From Nitrospirota bacterium (GTDB lineage: Bacteria > Nitrospirota > Nitrospiria > JACQBW01): a DNA stretch of 64,000 nucleotides. Below are positions 53,035 through 62,729 of the stretch, in pieces; within the stretch, counting starts at the first letter, position 1; each line of letters starts with the position of its first letter. Both the position numbers and the translations under genes were made by a program. Location of the stretch: positions 62,001 through 126,000 of the forward strand of contig JACQBW010000011.1 in the NCBI GenBank assembly GCA_016194305.1, in the 5' to 3' direction. The notes beneath the pieces were generated by a model. That model was not told the DNA's origin. It ran no database searches and worked only from the letters and a program-made list of their open reading frames with translations.

Positions 53035-54189
53035 ATGAATTCCGGAAATCCGGCGCTCGTGGACAAAATGATCAGAAAAATAAAATCTGAAGGCCCCATT
53101 TCCTTTAAAGAATTTATGGAAATGGCGCTCTATGATCCTGAAGGAGGGTATTATTTCTCCGCCAGGGAAAAAATAGGCGCCCAGGGTGACTTCACGACCA
53201 GTCCAGAAGTTCATCCTTATTTTGGCAAAATAATTGGCCGCCAGCTGCTCCAGATGTCGCAAGCCGTATTAAAGGAATCTTCGCGATTTGATTTGGTCGA
53301 AGCCGGACCCGGAAACGGGCTTTTGGCGTTCCAGATACTTAAAACCCTCCGGGAAGATCCTTCGAACCTCTTCCAACAGATTACTTACTATATGGTGGAG
53401 TCTTCACCTGATTTTGTTCAACGGCAAAAAGCACTTTTCGATACTTTCCCTGACTTAAGATCAAAGGTTGTCTGGGTTAATTCCATTCAGGAGCTCCCCC
53501 CCATAGACGGAACGATATTTTCAAACGAATTTTTGGATGCCCTTCCCGTTCATCGGGTCGTTTGGAAAGGAGATCTGCAGGAGATTTATGTCGACTACCA
53601 GGCCGGCCAGTGGATTGAAATTCTCAAACCTCTCTCGGATCCAGAAATAGGCCATTATTTCAAGAAGTTTCCGGTCAACTGGATAGAAAATCAGGAGGGA
53701 GAGGTCAATCTCAACGCCCTCTCCTGGATAAGAGATGCGGGTCAAAAATTGAATAAAGGATTCCTCATCACGATCGATTATGGAGATTATTACGAAGAAC
53801 TCTATTCGATTAGAAGAAGAAAAGGGACTTTGCTTTGTTACCGGAACCACAAGACCGGCGAGAATCCCTATGAATCCATCGGAGAACAGGATATGACTTC
53901 CCATCTCAACTTCTCGGCGCTCCAGGAATATGGGCGCGAGGTTGAATTATCCACCCTGGGATATGTCGAACAATCTCATTTTTTAATCGGGCTCGGTATG
54001 ATCGAAGAGATCGACCGGTATGTTCAGACGCTTAAAGACCCCACGTGCGATCCGGTCTTCAGAGCGATGAAATATCTGATCCATCCGGAAGGTCTGGGCC
54101 CCGTATTTAAAGTCCTCATCCAGGAAAAAGGAATCGGTGAAATCAGGCTGGATGGCTTAAAATATGCTCGAAAGCCGTTTCAAAAATAA
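53035..54189 (+). CDS. MidA/NDUFAF7-family SAM-dependent methyltransferase
   Basis: A 384-residue methyltransferase of the DUF185 family. GPISFKEFMEMALYDPEGGY and YFGKIIGRQLLQM start the fold; the SAM motif is LVEAGPGNGLLAF near residue 90, followed by IFSNEFLDALPVHRV. In human mitochondria NDUFAF7 dimethylates an arginine of NDUFS2, the NuoD homologue, during complex I assembly. Here the gene directly precedes nuoA, and the target arginine is conserved in NuoD (Arg73). The start is the ATG 26 bases from the divergent barrel gene. Confidence 0.88.
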   Translation: MNSGNPALVDKMIRKIKSEGPISFKEFMEMALYDPEGGYYFSAREKIGAQGDFTTSPEVHPYFGKIIGRQLLQMSQAVLKESSRFDLVEAGPGNGLLAFQILKTLREDPSNLFQQITYYMVESSPDFVQRQKALFDTFPDLRSKVVWVNSIQELPPIDGTIFSNEFLDALPVHRVVWKGDLQEIYVDYQAGQWIEILKPLSDPEIGHYFKKFPVNWIENQEGEVNLNALSWIRDAGQKLNKGFLITIDYGDYYEELYSIRRRKGTLLCYRNHKTGENPYESIGEQDMTSHLNFSALQEYGREVELSTLGYVEQSHFLIGLGMIEEIDRYVQTLKDPTCDPVFRAMKYLIHPEGLGPVFKVLIQEKGIGEIRLDGLKYARKPFQK

Positions 54190-54278
54190 AATTCTTGACA
54201 TTAAAAGTTCATTCCATTAGGATTTTTGAACCCTCACAAGCAACGCGTGAGCCCCCTTCTAATTTGGCGAGAATAGAT

Positions 54279-54653
54279 ATGGCTCCGGAAACGTTTTTGC
54301 CTGAAAACTATTTACCCATTCTCATTTTTATATTTGTTGCGATTGCCTTTGGGGGTGGAAGTCTTCTGGTTGGCACCCTGGTCAGACCCAGATATCCTTA
54401 CAAAGAGAAACTTCTCCCCTATGAAAGCGGATCGATTCCCTTTTCAGACGCCCGAAGGTCTTTCCCCTTTCGTTATTATGTGATTGCCATGCTTTTCGTT
54501 GTTTTTGACGTTGAAGCGATTTTCTTTTTTCCCTGGGCCGTTGTTTTTCAAAAAGTCGGATTTTATGCTCTTATTGAAATGATCGTATTTATGTTTATCT
54601 TGATGGTTGGATATTTCTACGCCTGGAAAAAAGGAGCCCTTGAATGGGATTAA
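54279..54653 (+). CDS. nuoA: NADH-quinone oxidoreductase subunit A
   Basis: A 124-residue membrane subunit with three transmembrane helices. Family motifs: [20 protein letters not shown] and [21 protein letters not shown] start at ATG 54279, giving the usual length; a TTG at 54195 would add 28 poorly conserved residues. It is the first of the nuo genes, 90 bases after the methyltransferase stop, and overlaps nuoB by ten bases. Confidence 0.95.
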   Translation: MAPETFLPENYLPILIFIFVAIAFGGGSLLVGTLVRPRYPYKEKLLPYESGSIPFSDARRSFPFRYYVIAMLFVVFDVEAIFFFPWAVVFQKVGFYALIEMIVFMFILMVGYFYAWKKGALEWD

Positions 54654-55123
54654 TGGATCGTCAGTTTGAAACAAATATTATTACCACTTCGCTGGATTCG
54701 GTCGTCAACTGGGCCAGAAAGTCTGCTCTCTGGCCGATGACCTTTGGATTGGCCTGCTGTGCGATCGAGATGATTGCCTCAGTCTCTTCGCGCTATGACC
54801 TGGATCGTTTTGGCGCAGGTGTATTCCGGGCCTCTCCCCGTCAGTCTGACCTAATGATTGTTGCTGGAACCGTCTGTCGAAAAATGGCTCCGGTGATTCG
54901 CCGTATCTATGATCAAATGCCGGAGCCCCGGTATGTGATTTCAATGGGCTCCTGTGCGACCTCCGGAAATATCTATAACAGCTATAGCGTTGTTCAAGGT
55001 GTCGACCAGATTGTCCCTGTCGATGTCTATGTTCCAGGATGCCCGCCAAGGCCTGAAGCGCTTTTTGACGGTATTCTGAAACTCCAGGAAAAAATCATGA
55101 AAGAAAAGGTTTTTTCCAAATAA
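54644..55123 (+). CDS. nuoB: NADH-quinone oxidoreductase subunit B
   Basis: A 159-residue peripheral subunit that binds the N2 [4Fe-4S] cluster next to the quinone site. The cluster ligands are in [10 protein letters not shown] (tandem Cys), MGSCATSGN and [10 protein letters not shown]. All are intact. The start overlaps the nuoA 3' end. Confidence 0.97.
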   Translation: MGLMDRQFETNIITTSLDSVVNWARKSALWPMTFGLACCAIEMIASVSSRYDLDRFGAGVFRASPRQSDLMIVAGTVCRKMAPVIRRIYDQMPEPRYVISMGSCATSGNIYNSYSVVQGVDQIVPVDVYVPGCPPRPEALFDGILKLQEKIMKEKVFSK

Positions 55124-55159
55124 TCGGTCTCCCCCTTACAGATCAATAAGGAAGCAGGC

Positions 55160-55648
55160 TTGTATCCAGATTCCAAACATTTGACAGAAAAATTTCAAAA
55201 CAGCATTCAGGAAATCAAAAGCAGTTATGGGGAACTCACTCTTTCCGTCAAAAAAGAGGAGCTTGTCTCGCTCTGCCACTATTTGCATGATGACCCTGAA
55301 ATGAGTTTTGATCATATTACCGATATCTGTTCCCTTGATTTTCCTGAAGATGAAGAGCGCTTTGAGATGGTTTACATGTTTTATTCCATTCCTTGGAAAC
55401 ATCGCATTCGGATTAAGGCGAGAATTTCCGAGGAGGATTGTACGATTGACTCGATCTCTTCGATCTGGAAAGGGGCCAATTTCATGGAGCGGGAGGTTTA
55501 TGACATGATGGGAATTCGGTTTAACCATCATCCGGACATGAGAAGAATTATGATGCCGGAGGATTTTGAAGGCTATCCTCTTCGAAAAGATTTTCCAACC
55601 GAGGGAAAAGGGTGGAGAAGTACATTTGAGTTTTTGCCGGGCCGCTAA
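55160..55648 (+). CDS. nuoC: NADH-quinone oxidoreductase subunit C
   Basis: A 162-residue peripheral-arm subunit (30 kDa family), separate from NuoD here rather than fused. The signature is EREVYDMMGIRFNHHPDMRR, continued by IMMPEDFEGYPLRKDFP. A TTG start at 55160 with AAGGAAGC upstream is chosen because no ATG precedes the conserved region. Confidence 0.94.
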   Translation: MYPDSKHLTEKFQNSIQEIKSSYGELTLSVKKEELVSLCHYLHDDPEMSFDHITDICSLDFPEDEERFEMVYMFYSIPWKHRIRIKARISEEDCTIDSISSIWKGANFMEREVYDMMGIRFNHHPDMRRIMMPEDFEGYPLRKDFPTEGKGWRSTFEFLPGR

Positions 55649-55709
55649 AACCATGGTTCTGTGGCCTGACCCCGGAAGGGTGTAAACGTTCCAAAGGGAA
55701 TATCACGAA

Positions 55710-56966
55710 ATGGCTGGAATTAAAGGCGACAACGTTACCAAAGAGGTGGCGATTGGAGGACAGCATATTGAAACCCCCCATGAAACCAGGCCGGTTCTGC
55801 GTCGTGAAGAATTTCTTCTGAATATGGGTCCTCAGCATCCGAGCACCCACGGGGTCCTCAGAGTCGTGCTCGATCTTGAAGGGGAACGAATCGTAAAAGC
55901 AACTCCCGATTTGGGTTACCTTCATCGGGGTGTTGAAAAGCTCGCGGAGCTCGAAACCTACAATCAAATCATTCCACTGACTGATCGCCTTGATTATGTC
56001 TGTTCGATGACAAACAATTACGCGTTCGTCAGATCGGTTGAAAAGCTTCTTGAACTTCAAATACCTGAGCGGGCTGAATACATTCGGACACTTGTCGCGG
56101 AAATGATGAGAATTTCCGGCCATCTTTTCTGGCTGGGGACCCAGGCGCTCGATATTGGTGCGATGACCGTTTTCTTTTTTACATTCCGCGAACGGGAAGA
56201 AATTCTAGATATGTTCGAAGAATTATGCGGCGCCCGTTTGACCATGACCTATTACCGGATTGGGGGTCTGGACCGTGATCTTACCGAAGGAATTATCGCC
56301 AGATTAAAGAAATTTATCAAAGAATTTCCTAAAAAGATTAAAGAATATAATACCTTGATCCAAAACAACCGTATTTGGATATCCCGGACCCGGGATGTGG
56401 CAGTCATCTCCGGAAAGGACGCTGTTAATTTTGGTTTGACCGGTCCTTCATTACGAGGTTCCGGAGTCAACTATGATATTCGGAAAGACGAGCCATATGG
56501 TGTCTATGACCGGCTGGATTGGGAGGTCCCGTTAGGACAAAATGGCGATACCTATGACCGTTATTGGATCCGGATTTTGGAGATGGTTCAGTCTGCCCGG
56601 ATGATCGAACAGATTCTCGATAAACTCCCCTCGGGGCCGATATTAGCAGACCATCCGATGGTTGTTCTTCCAAAGAAAGACCTGGTGATGTCCGATATGG
56701 AAAGTCTGATCCATCATTTTCTAGTGGCTTCCAAGGGATTTGATGCACCGAAGGGAGAAGTTTACTGCGGGACTGAAGTTCCGAAAGGAGAGCTTGGTTT
56801 TTATATATACAGCACCGGCGGCAACCGTCCTTATCGCCTTAAAATCCGACCCCCATCCTTCATTCATATGGGGGCGTTTGACTACATGGCCCGGGGATAT
56901 ATGATTTCGGACATTATTACCATTTTTGGGACTTATGACATTGTCATGGGAGAATGTGATCGATGA
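55710..56966 (+). CDS. nuoD: NADH-quinone oxidoreductase subunit D
   Basis: A 418-residue subunit (49 kDa family) that forms the quinone-binding cavity with NuoB. Motifs: NMGPQHPSTHGVLRVVLDLE, LGYLHRGVEKLAE and, near the end, PSFIHMGAFDYMARGYMISD then GECDR. Arg73 in YLHRGVEKL corresponds to the arginine methylated by NDUFAF7 in mitochondria. AAGGGAATATC precedes the start. A palindromic repeat (copy T) separates it from nuoE. Confidence 0.97.
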   Translation: MAGIKGDNVTKEVAIGGQHIETPHETRPVLRREEFLLNMGPQHPSTHGVLRVVLDLEGERIVKATPDLGYLHRGVEKLAELETYNQIIPLTDRLDYVCSMTNNYAFVRSVEKLLELQIPERAEYIRTLVAEMMRISGHLFWLGTQALDIGAMTVFFFTFREREEILDMFEELCGARLTMTYYRIGGLDRDLTEGIIARLKKFIKEFPKKIKEYNTLIQNNRIWISRTRDVAVISGKDAVNFGLTGPSLRGSGVNYDIRKDEPYGVYDRLDWEVPLGQNGDTYDRYWIRILEMVQSARMIEQILDKLPSGPILADHPMVVLPKKDLVMSDMESLIHHFLVASKGFDAPKGEVYCGTEVPKGELGFYIYSTGGNRPYRLKIRPPSFIHMGAFDYMARGYMISDIITIFGTYDIVMGECDR

Positions 56967-56968
56967 TG

Positions 56969-57092
56969 CTGAAAGCTGATAAAGGGCCATCTTCTGCGTT
57001 GTCACGCCGAAGCGAGTTCCTCACGTACGTTTCTGTACGCTGCGGAGTCACTTCTTGTTCCGCCTTGTATATGACCCCTTCTCAGCTTTCAG
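56969..57092. repeat. Palindromic dispersed repeat, copy T (124 bp) between nuoD and nuoE
   Basis: Outer arms 56969-56990 and 57071-57092 pair at about 19 of 22 positions. The core, starting CCTCACGTACG at 57019, matches the copies at 20608-20730 and 32235-32355. Because it is inside the nuo operon, the mRNA would fold into a long hairpin between two cistrons. Confidence 0.75.
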
Positions 57093-57111
57093 AACGGGGT
57101 GAAATAAAACA

Positions 57112-57600
57112 ATGATATCTGCGACTGCCCGAAAAAAAATTGAAAATGTGATCACTCGCTATCCGGAAGAAGAAAAGCGCTCGGCACTTCTTCCGGCCCT
57201 CCACATTGTCCAGAACGATAACCAGGGTCATTTGACCGAAGAAATGATGAAGGAAGTTGCGGATCTGCTTGAAATTACCCCGTTGCAGGTCTACGAGGTT
57301 GCCACCTTTTACACCATGTATAATTTGAAACCAATCGGCAAATATCATATCCAGGTCTGCCGGACACTTCCCTGCGCGCTCATGGGTGCGGAGAAATTGG
57401 TGGCTTATCTGGAAGAAAAGCTCGGAATCGGATTAGGGGAGACGACCTCCGACCGCCTGTTTACGCTGACTGAAGTAGAATGTCTTGCTTCTTGCGGGAC
57501 GGCTCCGATGATGCAGATCAATCAAAATTATTACGAGAATCTGAATAAATCCAAGGTCGATCAGATTTTGGAAGAATTAAAACAAAAGGCAACGTCATAA
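57112..57600 (+). CDS. nuoE: NADH-quinone oxidoreductase subunit E
   Basis: A 162-residue subunit (24 kDa family) that binds the N1a [2Fe-2S] cluster through four cysteines in VCRTLPCALMG and VECLASCGTAPM. YEVATFYTMYNLKPIGKYHI is a family motif. GGGGTGAAATAAAACA precedes the ATG. It follows the palindromic repeat. Confidence 0.96.
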   Translation: MISATARKKIENVITRYPEEEKRSALLPALHIVQNDNQGHLTEEMMKEVADLLEITPLQVYEVATFYTMYNLKPIGKYHIQVCRTLPCALMGAEKLVAYLEEKLGIGLGETTSDRLFTLTEVECLASCGTAPMMQINQNYYENLNKSKVDQILEELKQKATS

Positions 57601-57698
57601 GGCATGACGAATAAGTGAGGCGAGGCTTTGCCTTGCCGAAACGAGGGGTTTGGGGGCATCGGAGGAATAAAGAATCCGCACGGGCTCCCAATTATAAT

Positions 57699-59000
57699 AT
57701 GGAACAGATCCTCTTTAAGAATATGGCATCACCTGGCTACACGCCCAAGATCTCCTCCTATATTGCGATGGGGGGATATGAGGCGCTTCAAAAGGTCTTT
57801 TCAGAGAAGATCACCTCTGATCAACTCATTGAGATGGTGAAAAAATCAGGGTTGAGGGGACGTGGCGGAGCAGGTTTTCCTACGGGGACCAAATGGAGTT
57901 TTATTCCTAAGAATCCTGCACTCACGAAGTATCTTTGTATCAATGCGGATGAAGGGGAACCGGGAACATTTAAAGACCGCCAGTTGATGGAAAAGGATCC
58001 CCACCAGATGCTTGAAGGGATTGTTATCTCTGCCTATGCCATCGGGGCCCATACTGCTTATATCTATGTCCGGGGAGAACTCGACCTGGCGATGAAGACC
58101 ATCGAAGAGGCGATCGAAGAAGCCCGGAAAAAAGGTTTTGTCGGCAAGAATATATTAAGTTCAGGTTTTGATCTTGAGGTATACGTCCATCCCGGTGCGG
58201 GAGCTTATATTTGCGGCGAGGAGACTGCGTTACTGGAGTCGCTCGAAGGGAAAAGGGGAAAACCGCGGTTTAAGCCCCCTTTTCCGGCAAATTTCGGTTT
58301 GTATGGCAAACCGACGGTTGTGAATAATGTCGAGACCCTGAGCAACATTCCCTATATTGTCAATCGCGGGGGAGAATGGTTTGCGTCGATTGGTGTAGGT
58401 AAAAGTACTGGAACAAGACTATTTTCGCTCAGCGGGCATGTCAAAAAACCGGGAAATTATGAAGTGCCTCTGGGGACCACGTTCCGTCAGCTGATTTTTG
58501 ATCTCGGGGGTGGCATCATCAACGGGAAAAAATTAAAAGCCATCATTCCGGGTGGTGCGTCCGCCTCCTTTTTCACCGAAGAGCATCTGGACGTGAAGCT
58601 TGATTTTGAAGAGGTGGCGAAAGCAGGTTCAATGCTCGGTTCCGGAGCGGTGACAGTCATGGACGAGGAGACCTGTATGGTCTGGGCAGCGCTCAATCTG
58701 ATGCATTTCTTCTCCCATGAATCGTGCGGAAAATGCACCCCCTGCCGCGAAGGCGCTCCCTGGCTTTATAAAATCATGCACCGGATCGAACATGGCGAGG
58801 GGAAGATGGAAGATTTGGACCTCCTGGTCAGTCTCTGCGGAAATATTGCCGGAAAAACTGTTTGTGCATTTGGAGAGGCAGAAGTCGCGCCGATTTTGGG
58901 GACGCTAAAATATTTCAGGCAGGAATATGAATATCATATTCGCGAAAAAAGCTGTCCGATTAATCATTCGGAAAGGCTTGCGACAATAGGGTTTCCATGA
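57699..59000 (+). CDS. nuoF: NADH-quinone oxidoreductase subunit F
   Basis: A 433-residue NADH-binding flavoprotein. The NADH/FMN motifs are GRGGAGFPTGTKWSF and GAGAYICGEETALLESLEG, and the N3 [4Fe-4S] cluster motif is ESCGKCTPCREG. I use ATG 57699 because family proteins begin with MEQILFKN-like sequences; a GTG at 57615 would add 28 residues translated from a hairpin-containing spacer (GGCGAGGC, TTT, GCCTTGCC). It overlaps nuoG by four bases (ATGA). Confidence 0.95.
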   Translation: MEQILFKNMASPGYTPKISSYIAMGGYEALQKVFSEKITSDQLIEMVKKSGLRGRGGAGFPTGTKWSFIPKNPALTKYLCINADEGEPGTFKDRQLMEKDPHQMLEGIVISAYAIGAHTAYIYVRGELDLAMKTIEEAIEEARKKGFVGKNILSSGFDLEVYVHPGAGAYICGEETALLESLEGKRGKPRFKPPFPANFGLYGKPTVVNNVETLSNIPYIVNRGGEWFASIGVGKSTGTRLFSLSGHVKKPGNYEVPLGTTFRQLIFDLGGGIINGKKLKAIIPGGASASFFTEEHLDVKLDFEEVAKAGSMLGSGAVTVMDEETCMVWAALNLMHFFSHESCGKCTPCREGAPWLYKIMHRIEHGEGKMEDLDLLVSLCGNIAGKTVCAFGEAEVAPILGTLKYFRQEYEYHIREKSCPINHSERLATIGFP

Positions 59001-61651
59001 CAACAGCGAATCAAACAAAAAAAATGGTCACGTTAAAGATCAATGGACAGGATGTCCAGGTTGAAGAAGGGACCTATGTGATTGCGGCGGCCAAAAAGGC
59101 CGGAATTGAAGTCCCCCATTTTTGTTACCATCCACAGCTCGCGCCGGATGCCAATTGCAGGATGTGCCTTGTCGAAATAGAAAAGAATCCGAAACTTCAG
59201 ACCTCCTGCAGCATGCCGGTCGCCGAAGGGATGGTTGTGCAGACCCATTCTCCCAATGTCCTCCAGGCCAGAAACGGTGTGATCGAGTTTATTCTTTCCA
59301 ATCATCCGCTCGATTGTCCGATCTGCGACAAAGGGGGAGAGTGCCACCTTCAGGATTTAAGCCACGAATACAGTAAACAGGGTCGATTTACGGAAGAAAA
59401 ACGGGTGTTTAATAAAGAGTATTTTGGAGGGTTCATCGAAAAAGAGATGAACCGGTGTGTCTCTTGCCTCCGATGTGTTCGCTATTGCGATGAAATCATG
59501 GAAGTCCGGGCGTTGGGTTCTGTGGAGCGCGGGGTCAAGACGGAAATCACGACTTTCGCCCGACAGGAACTCGACTGTGTTTTCTGTGGCGGATGCGTTC
59601 AAATCTGTCCGGTCGGCGCACTCACCAATCGATTTTCAATGTACCAGTTCCGTCCCTGGGAGCTGAAAAAAACAGAGACAGTCTGTCAACATTGCGCCGA
59701 TGGTTGTCAGATGACCCTAGAAACCTATGACTCGACGTTAATGAGAGTGACGTCGGAGTGGGGAAAGGGCCCCAACGAAGGGAATCTCTGCGCCAAAGGA
59801 TTTTACGGCTATCACTATGTGAATGAAAAAGACCGGCTTACTTCTCCGATGGTCCGGTTTGAAAAAAAGCTGGTCGGTACATTGTGGGACGAGGCGCTTG
59901 ATCTGACGGCAAAGAAGATCAATGAAATTCGTTCGCGGCATGGGAACCAGGCGATTGCGGGAATCATTTCTGCCCGCTGTACGAATGAAGAGGTGTATCT
60001 TTTTCAAAAATGGCTAAGACTTGGGATTGGCACGCCGCATATTGACAGTACTGCCCGGTATGGCCATATCAATACTGTCAAAGCATTTAGAGAGGCTTTC
60101 GGATACAACCGGATGCTCAACTCCTATGAGGAGATCTCTCAGGCGAAGGTTATTTTAGTCATTGGAAGCGATATGACGGAGAGCAATCCCGTATCAGCTC
60201 TTTCTGTAAAAAAAGCAGTCAGGAAAGGGGGAGCGAAGCTGATCGTTGTCGATCCGGTGCGTACGAATTTGGCCAAACTCCCCGGCCATCACCTGCAGAA
60301 CCGCCTCGGAACCGAAGGGGTGGTCACCCTGGGCCTGATCAAAGCCATCCTGGAAATTGACGGTAATCCTTACAGTGCTTATCCATACGGAGTTCAGCTC
60401 AAAAGCGAGATCAAACCGATTTCCTTTAATAAGATTGAAGAAATGACCGGAATTTCCGAAAGGGAATTCAGGAAGATGGGTCAGCTGCTCTATGAACGCC
60501 AGCCCGGAGTCATCCTCTTTGGGACCGGAATAACGTCTGTCAGGGGCGGGTATGACCATGTCAAGAACCTCATCGATCTCGCCTGGGTCTCCGGAAAACT
60601 CGATCAGGCCGGTTCAGGGTTAAACCCGCTCTGTTATGAAAATAATGAGCAGGGTGTTGTGGAGATGGGAGGCGTCCCTGAATTTCTTCCCGGCCTCATG
60701 GAGGTTGGCGATCCGGCTGCGCAGAAGCTCTATGCCGATTTGTGGCACGGTAACCCTGTTTTACAGAAAGGAGCCACTCTCCCCGAGATGATTAAAAAGA
60801 TCCATCGCGGGGAGATTAAGATGCTTTATATCATTGGAGAGAACCCGATTGATACTTTACCGGCATCCCTCAAGGTCAAAGAAGCCTTTTCAAAGCTCGA
60901 TTTTCTGGTCTGTCAGGATCTCTTTATGAACTCAACGCTTGAGATGGCTGATGTTGTTTTCCCGGCCGCGAGTTTTGCCGAAAAAGAAGGGACTTATACC
61001 AGCATGGAGGGAAAAGTCCAGAGAATCCGAAAGGCGTTAAACGAATATGGCGAGAGTCAGCCGGATTGGTCAATTATTTCGGCCGTATCGACCCGTGCGG
61101 GTTTCCCCCTGCAATATGAAAATGTGAATGCAATCCGTAGGGAGATTAAGAAAGTGCTCCCCGATTACTACCGAGAATTGCCCGTTGGTCCTGAACAAAA
61201 AGAAATGATCGCTTCAAAAAAGAAGATCTATTTCAATCCGATTGTCTCCAAAGGAAACAGGGAACGTTTCCGATTCGAGCCACTTTCCTCTGAAACCGGC
61301 CGCGCTTCCGATGAATTTGCCCTGATGATCCGTCCCGTCCTCTATCACTCCGGGAAGATGTCAACCCGTGCCGTGGGTTTGAATAAACTCTACCCAGACC
61401 ATTCGCTTACGATGAATCCGGAGGATGCCAAAAAACTCGGGGTGAGTAATGGAGATCGGGTACGGGTGAAATCGGGAGAAAGGGAGCTCCAGGTGAAAGT
61501 CAAAATGAATCCGGATTATCCACGAGGAGTCGTTTTTTACCCCCAGCATCTGGTCCAGCCGAACTTAAGAGACCTGCTCCCGTGTGAAACAGATCCCGTT
61601 ACAGATGCGGTCTATTTCAAACTCGGGAAAGTGGAGATTCTACCGAAATAA
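58997..61651 (+). CDS. nuoG: NADH-quinone oxidoreductase subunit G
   Basis: An 884-residue peripheral-arm subunit. N-terminal ferredoxin domain with [2Fe-2S] ligands (FCYHPQLAPDANCRMC), an HxxxC cluster motif (HPLDCPICDKGGEC), two 4Fe-4S motifs (CVSCLRCVRYC and CVFCGGCVQICP), and a further CQHCADGC...CAKG set of the N7 type found in bacteria such as Escherichia coli and Thermus. The rest is a molybdopterin-oxidoreductase-like domain without expected molybdenum chemistry. It abuts nuoH directly. Confidence 0.95.
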   Translation: MTTANQTKKMVTLKINGQDVQVEEGTYVIAAAKKAGIEVPHFCYHPQLAPDANCRMCLVEIEKNPKLQTSCSMPVAEGMVVQTHSPNVLQARNGVIEFILSNHPLDCPICDKGGECHLQDLSHEYSKQGRFTEEKRVFNKEYFGGFIEKEMNRCVSCLRCVRYCDEIMEVRALGSVERGVKTEITTFARQELDCVFCGGCVQICPVGALTNRFSMYQFRPWELKKTETVCQHCADGCQMTLETYDSTLMRVTSEWGKGPNEGNLCAKGFYGYHYVNEKDRLTSPMVRFEKKLVGTLWDEALDLTAKKINEIRSRHGNQAIAGIISARCTNEEVYLFQKWLRLGIGTPHIDSTARYGHINTVKAFREAFGYNRMLNSYEEISQAKVILVIGSDMTESNPVSALSVKKAVRKGGAKLIVVDPVRTNLAKLPGHHLQNRLGTEGVVTLGLIKAILEIDGNPYSAYPYGVQLKSEIKPISFNKIEEMTGISEREFRKMGQLLYERQPGVILFGTGITSVRGGYDHVKNLIDLAWVSGKLDQAGSGLNPLCYENNEQGVVEMGGVPEFLPGLMEVGDPAAQKLYADLWHGNPVLQKGATLPEMIKKIHRGEIKMLYIIGENPIDTLPASLKVKEAFSKLDFLVCQDLFMNSTLEMADVVFPAASFAEKEGTYTSMEGKVQRIRKALNEYGESQPDWSIISAVSTRAGFPLQYENVNAIRREIKKVLPDYYRELPVGPEQKEMIASKKKIYFNPIVSKGNRERFRFEPLSSETGRASDEFALMIRPVLYHSGKMSTRAVGLNKLYPDHSLTMNPEDAKKLGVSNGDRVRVKSGERELQVKVKMNPDYPRGVVFYPQHLVQPNLRDLLPCETDPVTDAVYFKLGKVEILPK

Positions 61652-62677
61652 ATGGCCGAAACCTTTTTAAATATCGGAGTTATCCTCCTTCAAATTGTCA
61701 TTGTGCTCGGAGTGGTTCTGGGGCATGTTGCCTACCTGACCCTTGCAGAGCGAAAAGTGCTTAGTTTTATGCAAGACCGCCTTGGCCCAATGGAGGTGGG
61801 GCCCCATGGACTTCTTCAGCCGATCGCCGATGGCTTGAAACTCTTTTTTAAAGAAGACATTGTTCCTGCCGGTGCGAATAAATTCATTTTCAGCATCGCT
61901 CCGATAATTTCACTCGTCCCCGCGCTCATTGGCTTTGCAGTGATCCCTTTTAATGAAGCAGCTACCGGTCCGGGAGGAATCATTCATCCCAGGATTACCG
62001 ATATCAATATCGGAATTCTTTACATCCTGGCGTTTAGTTCGGTTGGCGCCTATGGAATTCTCCTGGGGGGGTGGGCATCAAACAGCAAATATGCTTTGTT
62101 GGGGGGACTGCGGTCTGCTGCCCAGGTGATCAGTTATGAATTAACGATGGGGCTTTCGATTATCGGAGTGGTTCTCCTTTCGCAGTCATTAAGCATGGTC
62201 GATATTACGATGGCACAGAAAGATCACTGGAATATACTTTTTCAGCCGGTTGCCTTTGTTCTTTATATCATTTCGGCGCTTGCGGAAACGAACCGGATTC
62301 CCTTCGACCTTCCGGAAGCAGAGAGTGAACTGGTCGCCGGCTGGTTTACCGAATATAGCGGCATGCGGTTCGCGTTCTATTTTCTGGCGGAATATGCCAA
62401 TATGATCATTGTGTCGAGCGTTGGCGCAATCCTCTTCCTCGGGGGCTGGCATGCGCCGTTCCATTTTATGGAGACGAACGCTCCATTTTATATGATCTCT
62501 CCTTTTATCTGGTTTATATTAAAAGTTTATTTCATTCTTTTCTTCTTTATTTGGTTGAGAGGAACGGTTCCTAGACTTCGCTACGATCAGCTGATGAAAT
62601 TAGGATGGAAAATTATGCTTCCGGTTGCATTTGTTAATTTGATTGTGACAGCGATCGTGATCTATTGGTTAAAATAA
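61652..62677 (+). CDS. nuoH: NADH-quinone oxidoreductase subunit H
   Basis: A 341-residue membrane subunit with eight transmembrane helices, joining the peripheral arm to the membrane arm and shaping the quinone channel. Motifs: RLGPMEVGPHGLLQPIADGL and AETNRIPFDLPEAESELVAG followed by WFTEYSG. The ATG follows the nuoG stop with no gap. Confidence 0.97.
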   Translation: MAETFLNIGVILLQIVIVLGVVLGHVAYLTLAERKVLSFMQDRLGPMEVGPHGLLQPIADGLKLFFKEDIVPAGANKFIFSIAPIISLVPALIGFAVIPFNEAATGPGGIIHPRITDINIGILYILAFSSVGAYGILLGGWASNSKYALLGGLRSAAQVISYELTMGLSIIGVVLLSQSLSMVDITMAQKDHWNILFQPVAFVLYIISALAETNRIPFDLPEAESELVAGWFTEYSGMRFAFYFLAEYANMIIVSSVGAILFLGGWHAPFHFMETNAPFYMISPFIWFILKVYFILFFFIWLRGTVPRLRYDQLMKLGWKIMLPVAFVNLIVTAIVIYWLK

Positions 62678-62729
62678 GTATTCGGAACTCCGGTCCGAGG
62701 AGAAAGCGTGTCAAAATGAGGTATGGTCA

